Below, in pieces: positions 47,009 through 55,506 of a stretch of DNA of 64,000 nucleotides. The notes below the pieces were generated by a model that saw only the letters and a list, made by a program, of their open reading frames with translations, did not search any database and was not told where the DNA came from. Numbering within the stretch: position 1 is the stretch's first letter; each line of letters begins with the position of its first letter. Position numbers and translations under genes: made by a program. Origin of the DNA: Phycisphaerales bacterium AB-hyl4 (GTDB lineage: Bacteria; Planctomycetota; Phycisphaerae; Phycisphaerales; Phycisphaeraceae); contig JBGUBD010000011.1 of NCBI GenBank assembly GCA_041821185.1, positions 1-64,000 on the forward strand. Reading direction: 5' to 3'.

Positions 47009-47521
47009 TCAAGCTCGTTCCAGCTCTCGGATCGCCCGCTTGTTGGCCATCCGGTCCGCCGGGGTCATGCGGTCGAGGATGAGGACGCCGTTGAGGTGGT
47101 CGGTCTCGTGCTGCCAGACGCGGGCGGGCAGGCCGGCGGCGGTGAGGGTGAAAGGCTCGCCCTGCTCATTGATCGCGTCGATGGTGATGCTCGTCGGCCG
47201 AGTGACCTCGGCGGTGACGTTGGGAATGCTCAAGCAGCCTTCGTCGTGCGGCTCGCTCGCCCGGCCGGGCTCGCGGAGCACGGGGTTGATGAAAACCTGG
47301 TCCTCGCCCGGCTCGCCGGTGACGTTGGCGACGAACATCCGCCAACTCAGCCCCACCTGCGGCGCAGCCAGGCCGACGCCGCGGGCTTCGTGCATCAGTT
47401 CGATCATCTTCGTTGCAACCGCCCGCACCTCGTCCGTGACCGAAGCAATGGGCTTGGCCTTGCAACGGAGCACCGGGTCCGGATATTGGACGATCACAAG
47501 TTGGCTGGCGTCAACAGGCAT
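47009..47521 (-). CDS. def: Peptide deformylase
   Basis: Removes the formyl group from nascent proteins; Fe/Zn enzyme. All three motifs are present: GVGLAAPQVG (I), EGCLSIP (II, metal Cys) and QHETDHLNG (III, metal His pair with catalytic Glu). The ATG at 47521 (MPVDASQLVIVQYPDPVLR) is chosen since it matches the normal start of the family; the frame extends to 47668 without conservation. 170 residues. Confidence 0.95.
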   Translation of the reverse strand: MPVDASQLVIVQYPDPVLRCKAKPIASVTDEVRAVATKMIELMHEARGVGLAAPQVGLSWRMFVANVTGEPGEDQVFINPVLREPGRASEPHDEGCLSIPNVTAEVTRPTSITIDAINEQGEPFTLTAAGLPARVWQHETDHLNGVLILDRMTPADRMANKRAIRELERA

Positions 47522-47658
47522 AACGCGAATATTAGGCTCACACCGCCGAGCCGACAAGCAGCCTAGCCGCCGTCCTGCCAGGTCTCGCCCGCAATATGCC
47601 TCCAAGCCCACTAATCGGCCAGTCTGGGTTAATTCCGTCTTGCAGCAGGATTTGGGGC

Positions 47659-47687
47659 TTGACCGCAACCCGGTTGATTGGCATACT
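47659..47687 (+). promoter_or_regulatory. Candidate promoter for the HU gene
   Basis: TTGACC, 17-bp spacer, CATACT, about 180 bp before the HU start codon. Both boxes are imperfect. Nothing else is visible in the 347-bp gap. Confidence 0.3.
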
Positions 47688-47868
47688 TAATGACTGATTC
47701 GTCGTCACCCGGAGGAGGCGGCCCCACATGATTCGTGTTGATCCGCGTTGTGCATCCGTTTCGTTCGCCTGATCGAATTTTTGAGTCCAGGCCTGCATGC
47801 GAGTGATCCACGGGGGATCGCCCTACCAATTTCGCTGTTGAACCCGTCAACGAGGGGCTCCACTCAGA

Positions 47869-48210
47869 ATGGCCACAATCACCAAAAAAGAACTCATTGA
47901 CCAGATCGCCGATGCCACCGGCGAAAAGCGCGTTGTGGTCAAAAAAGTCGTCCAAAGCTTTCTCGACTCCATCATCGTCGAGTTGGGCAAAGGCAATCGC
48001 CTCGAATTCCGAGACTTCGGCGTCTTCGAGGTCAAGCAACGCCGTGCCCGCAAAGCCCAGAACCCCAAGACCCTGCAGGAAGTCTGGGTCCCGCCCAAGC
48101 GAACCGTCAAGTTCAAAGTCGGCCGACTGATGAAGCAGACCCTCACCGACGATGAGGATGCCTCCAGTATGTCGCCCACCCTCGACGGCCAGGCCGAGAC
48201 CGGCGTGTGA
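47869..48210 (+). CDS. HU-family DNA-binding protein
   Basis: A 113-residue histone-like protein. It starts MATITKKELIDQIADATGEK, carries the dimer helix VVQSFLDSIIVELGKGNRLE, FRDFGVFEVKQRRARKAQNP (the saddle and start of the DNA-binding arm) and VPPKRTVKFKVGRLMK at the end of the arm. A 20-residue Ser/Asp-rich tail extends beyond the usual 90 residues. It bends DNA and compacts the nucleoid. Followed by bioF 21 bp downstream on the same strand. Confidence 0.93.
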   Translation: MATITKKELIDQIADATGEKRVVVKKVVQSFLDSIIVELGKGNRLEFRDFGVFEVKQRRARKAQNPKTLQEVWVPPKRTVKFKVGRLMKQTLTDDEDASSMSPTLDGQAETGV

Positions 48211-48231
48211 CGCCACGCCCGTCGCCTGCTC

Positions 48232-49506
48232 ATGCTCGAACAACTGCTAAGCGAACTGCGTGATGACCTCGATCAACTCGACGCGCGATCTTTGCGCCGC
48301 CGACTCACCCCCCGCCCCGCCGTCGGCCGCATCGTCCACCTCGACGGCAAGCCCCTGATCAACCTCGCTGCCAACGACTATCTCGCACTCAGCCAGCACC
48401 CGCACCTCAAGCAAGCCGCCATCGACGCCATCAACCGCTACGGCACCGGCGCCACCGCCAGCCGACTCGTCACCGGCCACCTCACCCCCCACCAATCCCT
48501 CGAACAACGCTTCTCCGCCTTCAAACACCCCACCGCCCCCCCCGGCTTCTCAATCAGCAATCAGCAATCAGCAATCAGCAATTACAATTCCCTCCTCTTC
48601 CCCACGGGCTACACCGCCAACCTCGCTGTGCTCTCCACTCTCGCAGGCCAGGGCGACCTGATCGCCATCGACAAGCTCACCCACGCCAGCCTCATCGACG
48701 CTGCCCGCGCCACCCCCGCCGACGTCCGCACCTACCCTCATCTCCACCACGAAAAGCTCACCCGCCTCCTCGCCCGCCACCAGCAAACCCCAACTCCCAA
48801 ATCCGAAATCCGAAATCCGAAATCCGAAATTCCAAATTCCCACCCCCGCCCTCCTCGCCGTTTCATCGTCACCGACTCCGTCTTTTCCATGGACGGCGAT
48901 ACCGCGGACCTCCCCGCTCTCTGCGACCTCGCAGACCGCTACGACGCCATCCTCATCGTCGACGAGGCCCATGGCACGGGCGTCCTCGGCCAGACCGGCA
49001 CAGGCCTCGCCGAAGCCCAGCACGTCGCCCACCGCATCCCCATCATCATCTCCACCGCCAGCAAAGCCCTCGGCTCGCTCGGCGGCATTGTCACCGCACC
49101 GGCCCCCATCATCGACACCCTCATCAACCGTGCCCGCGCCTTCATCTACACCACCGGCGTCCCCCCCGCCCAGGCCGACACCATCGCCGCCGCGCTCGAT
49201 GTCATCCGCGACGAGCCCGAGCGACGCCACCGGCTCGCTGACCTCTCCGCCCGCCTCCGCACCGCGTTGCAAGGCCAAGGTTGGCCCCTGCCGACCACCG
49301 ACTACCCGACGCCCATCATCCCCCTCCAGGTCGGCACTGCCGAGCGCGCCCTCGCCCTCGCAAGCCATCTCCAGCAAGCTGGCTACCTCGCCGTCGCCAT
49401 CCGCCCCCCCACCGTCGCGCCCAACACCGCCCGCGTCCGCCTCAGCCTCCGCGCCGACCTTACCGACACGGACATTGAAAACCTCATCACCGCCCTCGCC
49501 CGTTAA
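48232..49506 (+). CDS. bioF: 8-amino-7-oxononanoate synthase or related alpha-oxoamine synthase, with two in-frame repeat insertions
   Basis: A 424-residue PLP enzyme. Seen: LINLAANDYLALSQHP, YGTGATASRLVTGH, LLFPTGYTANLAVLS, IAIDKLTHASLIDAA, FIVTDSVFSMDGDTADLPAL, IVDEAHGTGVLG, and the PLP Lys in STASKALGSLGG. BioF condenses pimeloyl thioester with alanine in biotin synthesis; KBL or other oxoamine synthases are alternatives. Two tracts of 7-bp repeats are translated: SISNQQSAISN at about residues 106-117 and PKSEIRNPKSEIPNS at about 188-203. Both fall in surface-loop positions between conserved blocks. Confidence 0.88.
   Translation: MLEQLLSELRDDLDQLDARSLRRRLTPRPAVGRIVHLDGKPLINLAANDYLALSQHPHLKQAAIDAINRYGTGATASRLVTGHLTPHQSLEQRFSAFKHPTAPPGFSISNQQSAISNYNSLLFPTGYTANLAVLSTLAGQGDLIAIDKLTHASLIDAARATPADVRTYPHLHHEKLTRLLARHQQTPTPKSEIRNPKSEIPNSHPRPPRRFIVTDSVFSMDGDTADLPALCDLADRYDAILIVDEAHGTGVLGQTGTGLAEAQHVAHRIPIIISTASKALGSLGGIVTAPAPIIDTLINRARAFIYTTGVPPAQADTIAAALDVIRDEPERRHRLADLSARLRTALQGQGWPLPTTDYPTPIIPLQVGTAERALALASHLQQAGYLAVAIRPPTVAPNTARVRLSLRADLTDTDIENLITALAR
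48551..48585. repeat. 7-bp periodic repeat inside bioF, first tract (locus E)
   Basis: Four exact CAATCAG heptamers followed by a decayed fifth (CAATTAC). Confidence 0.88.
48799..48840. repeat. 7-bp periodic repeat inside bioF, second tract (locus F)
   Basis: Four exact AAATCCG heptamers and two AAATTCC variants. Confidence 0.88.
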
Positions 49507-49515
49507 ACTTTCCCC

Positions 49516-51039
49516 ATGAGTCGTCGCCTCACCCAGCCCTACCGCTGCGCCTCGTTGAGCGATCTCGCACGCCAGCTCGCCTTCGCTCCGCCGAACCGTC
49601 GCATCGAACAGGTCCGCCGCGCCGAACGCCTCCACGACGAACTCGCCCCGCAGCGCACCTACCCGCTTGATTTCATCATCTACCGCCTCACCGGCTACCG
49701 CCCCGAAACCCGCGCCGACAACGATTCGCTGCTCCTCGTCGGCGAAGCCATTCAACCCGACCTCCGCCTGATCATCGACCAGCTCAGCCGATCCGTCGAC
49801 ATGCCCGCCGACGACAACGACCCATGCGAAACCGTCGACCAGCTAGCCGACCGTCTCAACGTCAACCCCCGCACCATCGCGCGCTGGCGTAAGCTCGGCC
49901 TCCGCTGGCGATGGATGCCCCGCCCCCAGGCCGACCGCAAGCAGATCGTCATCCCCCGCGCCGCGCTCGACCACTTCCAACAAGACCACGACCACCGCAT
50001 CGAACGCGCCGCCGCCTTCACCCAAATCGACCCCGACGCTAGGCAGGCCATCATCACGCGCGCTCGTCGCCTCGCCGAGGCCCGCGATGTCTCGTTCAAC
50101 CAGGTCGCTACCCACCTCGCCCGCCGCACCGGCCGAGCACTCGAAACCATCCGCCTCATCCTCGACAAGCACGACCGCGCCCAACCCGACAACCCCATCT
50201 TCACCGACCGCACCGGCCCACTCACACCACGCCAGCGCCGCGTCATCGCACGGGCCTATCGCATGAACGTCCCCGTCCGCAAGCTCACTCGCCGCTTCCA
50301 CCGCACGCGCGCCACCATTTACCGCGCGATTCACCAGCAACGCGCCGCCGAGCTTCGCCGACTTCACTTCGACTACGTCGCCTCGCCCATCTTCGACCGC
50401 GAAGACGCCGACGCCGTCATCCTCCGTCGCCCGACCGCCGACACGCCCCCCTCCCACGCCGAAGCAAAGCACATCGCCGCCCCGACTGCTCTCGCTCCCA
50501 ACCTCGCCGACCTGCCCGCCGCGCTGCACGCCGACTTTACAAACCCGTCGCTGGCCACTGCCGACGTGCGTTCCCTGTTGATCCGCTACAACTACCTCAA
50601 GTACAAAGCCTGCCGCATCCGCGACGCGCTGCACCGCCACGAACCGCGCGGCCGCGACCTCGACGCCTTCGACCACTGCCTCGCCAACGCCCGCGACATC
50701 CGCTCCACATTGCTTCGCGCCCATCGTCCGCTGCTGCTATCCGTCGCCCGCCGACACCTGATCAGCGAAACCGAGCCCCCCGCCGCTCGCCTCATCGAGT
50801 TGCTCGAACAAGGCCACCCCGTCCTCTCCGACGCCATCGAACAATTCAGCATCGCCCGAAGCGTCAACTTCGATTCCTACCTGACCAATCGCCTGCTGCG
50901 CAGCTTCGCCGCCGGCCGCACCGATCTCCCCCGCGCCCGTCGACGCCGCTCGGCCGACGATCTGGCCGCCCATCTGCTGCACCTCATCCGTTCAGCCGAC
51001 GCCTGGCCAGCCGCTAACGAAGGCGCAAACGCCCAGTGA
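49516..51039 (+). CDS. Planctomycete-type sigma-70-like protein lacking regions 3 and 4
   Basis: A 507-residue protein, 9 bp after bioF. Residues 104-135 form a MerR/excisionase-like helix-turn-helix (DQLADRLNVNPRTIARWRKL). Residues 172-215 and 236-272 are two more helix-turn-helix-like parts (VRKLTRRFHRTRATIYRAI). Residues 355-372 match sigma region 1.2 of planctomycetes (LLIRYNYLKYKACRIRDAL), and 388-465 region 2 (NARDIRSTLLRAHRPLLLSV, then LLEQGHPVLSDAIEQFSIAR and FDSYLTNRLLRSFA). Full sigma factors continue into regions 3 and 4 (-35 recognition); here only about 40 basic and helical residues follow. The -10 melting aromatic residues of a TYATWWIRQ motif are replaced. It is probably a regulator derived from a sigma factor rather than a normal one. 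Confidence 0.75.
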   Translation: MSRRLTQPYRCASLSDLARQLAFAPPNRRIEQVRRAERLHDELAPQRTYPLDFIIYRLTGYRPETRADNDSLLLVGEAIQPDLRLIIDQLSRSVDMPADDNDPCETVDQLADRLNVNPRTIARWRKLGLRWRWMPRPQADRKQIVIPRAALDHFQQDHDHRIERAAAFTQIDPDARQAIITRARRLAEARDVSFNQVATHLARRTGRALETIRLILDKHDRAQPDNPIFTDRTGPLTPRQRRVIARAYRMNVPVRKLTRRFHRTRATIYRAIHQQRAAELRRLHFDYVASPIFDREDADAVILRRPTADTPPSHAEAKHIAAPTALAPNLADLPAALHADFTNPSLATADVRSLLIRYNYLKYKACRIRDALHRHEPRGRDLDAFDHCLANARDIRSTLLRAHRPLLLSVARRHLISETEPPAARLIELLEQGHPVLSDAIEQFSIARSVNFDSYLTNRLLRSFAAGRTDLPRARRRRSADDLAAHLLHLIRSADAWPAANEGANAQ

Positions 51040-51200
51040 CCACGAATCTGTCAAAGCGAGGGGAATAATCAGCCGCGTTGCGACACTACCTTGTGAGGAG
51101 GAGCCGCACACACCCCATTTCGGCGATAGTGCAGCGTCGGACCAACGTGCCTTCTACGATAAATGATGAATAGGGCTAAACCGACACGTAAGCGAAGGCA

Positions 51201-52208
51201 ATGAGAGATGAGCAAGCAAATATTCCCATGGCAAATATTCCATTGACAATCCAAGGCCAAACCGGCTTCGACCAATACGTCGACCAGGCCGCGGGCGAGC
51301 CGCTGACGGGGCGATCGATCGAAACGGTGCAGGTGAACGTTGGCCTGAAGTGCAACCTCGCCTGTCATCACTGTCACGTGGAGAGTTCCCCCAAGCGCAC
51401 GGAGCAGATGAGCTGGCAGACGATGCTGGACGTGCTGGCAGCGGCGCGCATGGCCGGAGCGCAGACGCTGGACATCACCGGCGGTGCGCCGGAGATGCAC
51501 CCGCGGTTTTGCGACTTCGTCGACGCGGCGATCAAACAGAAGCTGGCCGTCATGGTGCGTACGAATCTGACGATCATGCTCGTCGACGGCTACAAAGACC
51601 TGCCGCAGTTCTACGCAGATCGCGGTGTGCATCTGGTCGCGTCGTTGCCCTGCTATCTGCCTAACAACGTGGACAAGCAAAGGGGCAGGCATGTCTACCG
51701 CGACAGTATCGAAGTGATTCAGCGGTTGAACCGTATCGGTTATGGCAGCAACTCGGACAAGGTGCTCGACCTGGTCTACAACCCGCTTGGCCCGACCCTC
51801 CCGCCGGAACAGAAGAAGCTTGAAAAGGCGTACCGCGTGGCGCTGTTCGATCAGTTCGACATTCGCTTCAACAATCTCTACGCGATCACCAACATCGCCA
51901 TCGGCCGGTTCCTGCACGACCTGGCTCGCGACGGCAAGGCCGAGGCGTACCAGCAACTGCTCCGTGATGCGTTCAATCCGCAGACGCTGGAGGGGCTGAT
52001 GTGCCGACACCAGTTGCACGTGGGACATGATGGCACGATGTTCGATTGCGACTTCAACTACGCGTTGGGCCTGCCGATGACGGGGACGCTGCGACATGTG
52101 CGGGACTTCGAGCCGACGCGTTTCATGCAGCGGCGCATCGCCACCGGCGAGCACTGCTTCGCCTGCACGGCCGGCTGTGGCTCGTCGTGTGGCGGGGCGC
52201 TGGCGTGA
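51201..52208 (+). CDS. arsS: Arsenosugar biosynthesis-type radical SAM protein (ArsS-like)
   Basis: A 335-residue radical SAM enzyme. The cluster motif is CNLACHHCH (CxxxCxxC, about residues 51-58), followed by VESSPKRTEQMSWQTM, DITGGAPEMHPRF, ASLPCYLPNNVDKQRG, VLDLVYNPLGPTLPP and the Cys-rich C-terminal extension MCRHQLHVGHDG, DCDFNYALGLP, HCFACTAGCGSSCGGAL. This whole pattern is that of the ArsS family, which joins dimethylarsenic to a SAM-derived 5'-deoxyadenosyl unit. First gene of a run of five plus-strand genes. ATG 51201 is used, with 51228 as an alternative; GAAGG just precedes 51201. The 51040-51200 gap has no gene. ArsM, the usual partner, is not in the window. Confidence 0.87.
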   Translation: MRDEQANIPMANIPLTIQGQTGFDQYVDQAAGEPLTGRSIETVQVNVGLKCNLACHHCHVESSPKRTEQMSWQTMLDVLAAARMAGAQTLDITGGAPEMHPRFCDFVDAAIKQKLAVMVRTNLTIMLVDGYKDLPQFYADRGVHLVASLPCYLPNNVDKQRGRHVYRDSIEVIQRLNRIGYGSNSDKVLDLVYNPLGPTLPPEQKKLEKAYRVALFDQFDIRFNNLYAITNIAIGRFLHDLARDGKAEAYQQLLRDAFNPQTLEGLMCRHQLHVGHDGTMFDCDFNYALGLPMTGTLRHVRDFEPTRFMQRRIATGEHCFACTAGCGSSCGGALA

Positions 52209-52246
52209 ATCCTCAGACTCACAACAAACACAAAGGACTTATAGGT

Positions 52247-52903
52247 GTGACACACAGAATGACGATGGCACTGGTAATTATGGCGTTGATGACAATGGCG
52301 GCCTGCGAGAACGGCGCGGAGCGTGTTGCGGTGAATGATTCGCCGCCCGTACCTGAGCGGGCGGAGGATGTGCAGCCGTTGACCGAAGGCCAACCGGCCC
52401 CCGTTGCTGTGCTGCGAACGGCGGACGATGATCTGGTGGATCTGGCGGAGCAGTATCGCCAGCAGCCGACGATGTTGATCTTCTATCGCGGCGGCTGGTG
52501 TCCGTACTGCAATGTTCAGCTCGGCCACCTTATGGAAGCGGAACAGGCAATCGAGGAGATGGGCATTGCGGTGCTTGCAATCAGCCCCGATCGGCCGGCC
52601 GTGCTGCGCGAGAACCCGAACGAAGCCGGGCATGGCTACCGCTTGCTGTCCGACAGCGACATGGCATTGGCAAAGGCGTTCGGTGTGGCGTTCCGCGTCG
52701 CGGATGAGACGGTCGAACAATACCACGGCTTCGGCATCGATCTGGAGGACGCGTCCGGCCAGTCGCATCACCTGCTGCCCGTGCCAGCGATCTACCTGGT
52801 CGATCGCGACGGCATGATTCGCTTCGCACACTGGGATGCGGACTACCGCGAGCGCCTGAGCCCGGAGGCGCTGATCGAGGCGGCCGGCCGAATGAGCAAT
52901 TGA
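52247..52903 (+). CDS. Exported peroxiredoxin-like (AhpC/TSA, PrxQ-type) protein
   Basis: About 218 residues with a hydrophobic N-terminus ending MTMAAC, a plausible but imperfect lipobox, so probably a lipoprotein facing the periplasm. The thioredoxin fold shows TEGQPAPVAVLRTADDDLVD, then LIFYRGGWCPYCNVQL with a CxxC pair, VLAISPDRPAVLRE and PAIYLVDRDGMIRFAHWDAD. This is the thiol-peroxidase pattern of BCP/PrxQ-like proteins. The GTG at 52247 is preceded by AAAGGA at 9-base spacing; an ATG at 52259 is the alternative. 38 bp after arsS and 35 bp before the next gene, so cotranscribed. Confidence 0.83.
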   Translation: MTHRMTMALVIMALMTMAACENGAERVAVNDSPPVPERAEDVQPLTEGQPAPVAVLRTADDDLVDLAEQYRQQPTMLIFYRGGWCPYCNVQLGHLMEAEQAIEEMGIAVLAISPDRPAVLRENPNEAGHGYRLLSDSDMALAKAFGVAFRVADETVEQYHGFGIDLEDASGQSHHLLPVPAIYLVDRDGMIRFAHWDADYRERLSPEALIEAAGRMSN

Positions 52904-52938
52904 TTGAAGTACATCGCCTGGCAGCAAAGACCCAAAGC

Positions 52939-55407
52939 ATGGTTGAACATGCATCTAATCTCGATCATGACGGATCTCGCAACGCCGTGGCCCACCATCG
53001 CGGCACAGGCCTGCTCGCAACGCTGCGCTCGCCGCGCGTGACCAACTGGTTGAAGCTCGGCTCGTTCTTAGTGATCGTGCTCTGCCTGCTGCTGCTGGCC
53101 CGGCTGCTGCCGGTGGAACAGGGCGTCCAGGTGATCTCGCCATGGATCGAAGGCGCGGGCATATGGGGGCCGATCGCGTTCATCGCGCTGTACATCGTCT
53201 TCACCGTGTTCATGCTGCCGGGCTGGATACTCACCGTCACGGCCGGGGCGCTGTTCGGTTTGCTGTGGGGCACGGTCAGCGTCTCGATCGGCTCAACGCT
53301 TGGTGTGGCGGCGGCATTCCTGATCGCCCGCTATCTGGCTCGCGACGCGGTGGCGAAGAAGGTGCAAAGCTATCCCAAGTTCGCGGCGGTGGACCGGGCG
53401 GTGGGCGAAGGCGGGTGGAAGATTGTGGCGCTGCTGCGACTGTCGCCGGCGGTGCCGTTCAACTTGCAGAACTATCTGTATGGCTTGACGGCGATCCGTT
53501 TCTGGCCGGCGGTGGTGGCGAGTTGGCTGGCCATGCTGCCGGGTACGTTTTTGTATGTCTACCTCGGCTACGCCGGGCGCGCCGGGCTGGAGGCAGCGGC
53601 GGGAGCGGGGGCGGAGCGTGGCATGGGGCAATGGCTATTGCTGGCGGTGGGGCTCGCAGCGACGGTCGTGATGACGGTGTACATCACCAGAATCGCGCGG
53701 CGAGCGATTGCCCAGCAGCAAGGCGGGGCGCGGGAGATTGTAGAGATAGACAGCGCCGCGGATCGAATACCTGCATTACCACTCGGCGCTGAAAGATCAG
53801 GGGAACCTGCCGTTAACGACACCGCCGCAGTGAAGGCGGGCAGGACACGGCAGCCCGCCGAAGGCGGCGGCGACGCGAGCGTGAGCCTGCCGTTGCGCCC
53901 GTTGGATGAGCACAACCGGGCACTGCGATCGCATGTGCAGCCGACCGACTGGGTGAACCCCACACCACCCTCCGGAAGGCGCGGCCGATACAACCTTGTG
54001 GTCATCGGCGCGGGCACGGCTGGCCTGGTCACGGCGGCGGGCGCTGCGGGCATGGGCGCGAAAGTAGCGTTGATCGAACGTGGCATGCTCGGCGGTGACT
54101 GTCTGAACGTCGGCTGCGTGCCGAGCAAGGCATTGATTCGCTGTGCCCGTGCGGTGCATGACACACGCAACGCGCATCGGTTCGGCGTGAAGGTAGACGG
54201 TGAACCCACGGCCGACTTCGCGGCGGTGATGCTGCGCATGCGCAAGCTGCGGGCGGGCATTGCGCCGACCGACTCGGCTGAGCGATTCCGCGACTTGGGC
54301 ATCGACGTTTATCTTGGCGATGCCGAGTTCCAGGATGGCAACCATGTGCGTGTGGGTGAGCAGACGCTGACCTTCGCCCGGGCCGTGATCGCCACCGGCG
54401 CACGCGCCGCCGAGTTGCCCATCGAAGGCCTCGCCGACGTGGGCTACCTGACCAACGAGACGGTGTTTTCACTGACCGAGTTGCCCAAACGCCTGGCGGT
54501 GATCGGCGCCGGACCCATCGGCTGCGAACTCGCGCAGGCGTTCGCCCGGCTCGGCAGCAGGGTCACGCTCGTCGAGGCGGAAAAACAGATTCTCACACGC
54601 GAAGACGCCGATGCGGCAAAGCTTGTCGAAAAGCAGTTGCGGGCCGACGGCATCGAAATCATCTGCGGCGGCAAGGCGGTGCAGGTGCGTCGCGATGGCA
54701 AGGACAAGGTGCTCACGCTCAACTGCGATGGCAAAGAGCATGACGTGCGCGTGGACGAGATTCTGCTGGGCATCGGTCGGCAGCCGAACGTCGATGGGCT
54801 GGGCCTCGAAGCGGCGGGCGTGAAGTTCGACAAGCGACAAGGCGTGGAGGTGAACGACTACCTTCAGACCACCAACAAGCACATCTACGCCGCTGGCGAC
54901 GTGTGCTCGAAGTTCAAGTTCACCCACGCCGCTGATGCGATGGCCCGCATCGTGATTCAGAATGCCCTGTTCTTCGGCCGGGCGAAGGCGAGTGCCTTGA
55001 CCATCCCCTGGTGCACCTACACCGACCCGGAGATCGCCCACGTCGGTCTGTACGAGCACGAAGCGAAGGCACAGGGCATCGACGTGCACACCATCACGAT
55101 TGAGATGAGCGACGTCGACCGCGCCATCCTTGATGGTGAAACCGATGGCCTGCTCAAGGTGCATCTGAAAAGAGGCAGCGACCGTATCCTCGGTGCGATG
55201 CTGGTCGCCCGACATGCCGGCGAGATGATCAGCGAGCTGACGCTTGCGATGACCGCCGGGCTGGGCCTGGGCGCGATCGCGAAGACGATCCACTGCTATC
55301 CGACGCAGGCGGAGGTGATCAAGAAGGCGGCCGACGCGTACAACCGCACACGATTGACGCCGCGCGTGAATGGCCTGCTCCAAACGCTGCTATCGTGGCG
55401 GCGATAA
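52939..55407 (+). CDS. Fusion: VTT (TVP38/TMEM64, DedA-like) membrane domain + mercuric-reductase-like FAD oxidoreductase
   Basis: An 822-residue two-part protein (frame open from a TTG at 52900; ATG 52939 preferred). Residues about 35-255 form a VTT/SNARE-associated membrane domain: IVFTVFMLPGWILTVTAGAL, FGLLWGTVSVSIGSTLG, then FLIARYLARD and LLRLSPAVPFNLQNYLYGLT. A polar linker (about 255-340) leads to a pyridine nucleotide-disulphide oxidoreductase: NLVVIGAGTAGLVTAAGAAG (FAD), the redox pair GGDCLNVGCVPSKAL, AVIGAGPIGCELAQAFARLG (NAD(P)H), IYAAGDVC and the dimerisation part with HCYPTQAEV holding the catalytic His. It looks like a membrane-tethered thiol/metal oxidoreductase. Merged-domain relatives exist near ArsS-type genes in other bacteria. 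Confidence 0.88.
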   Translation: MVEHASNLDHDGSRNAVAHHRGTGLLATLRSPRVTNWLKLGSFLVIVLCLLLLARLLPVEQGVQVISPWIEGAGIWGPIAFIALYIVFTVFMLPGWILTVTAGALFGLLWGTVSVSIGSTLGVAAAFLIARYLARDAVAKKVQSYPKFAAVDRAVGEGGWKIVALLRLSPAVPFNLQNYLYGLTAIRFWPAVVASWLAMLPGTFLYVYLGYAGRAGLEAAAGAGAERGMGQWLLLAVGLAATVVMTVYITRIARRAIAQQQGGAREIVEIDSAADRIPALPLGAERSGEPAVNDTAAVKAGRTRQPAEGGGDASVSLPLRPLDEHNRALRSHVQPTDWVNPTPPSGRRGRYNLVVIGAGTAGLVTAAGAAGMGAKVALIERGMLGGDCLNVGCVPSKALIRCARAVHDTRNAHRFGVKVDGEPTADFAAVMLRMRKLRAGIAPTDSAERFRDLGIDVYLGDAEFQDGNHVRVGEQTLTFARAVIATGARAAELPIEGLADVGYLTNETVFSLTELPKRLAVIGAGPIGCELAQAFARLGSRVTLVEAEKQILTREDADAAKLVEKQLRADGIEIICGGKAVQVRRDGKDKVLTLNCDGKEHDVRVDEILLGIGRQPNVDGLGLEAAGVKFDKRQGVEVNDYLQTTNKHIYAAGDVCSKFKFTHAADAMARIVIQNALFFGRAKASALTIPWCTYTDPEIAHVGLYEHEAKAQGIDVHTITIEMSDVDRAILDGETDGLLKVHLKRGSDRILGAMLVARHAGEMISELTLAMTAGLGLGAIAKTIHCYPTQAEVIKKAADAYNRTRLTPRVNGLLQTLLSWRR

Positions 55408-55506
55408 CGTGGTAGTGGGGCTGTTTACGGCCCCTATGAACAAGGGGGACGGCTCTGCATGGGGACATCTCCTGGGGCTTCGAACGTTGAGCACCGAGGT
55501 GCGAGC

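Noticed and set aside
48551..48840. CRISPR-like array in bioF.
   Set aside because: Units are 7 bp without spacers and lie inside a coding frame; no cas genes in the window.
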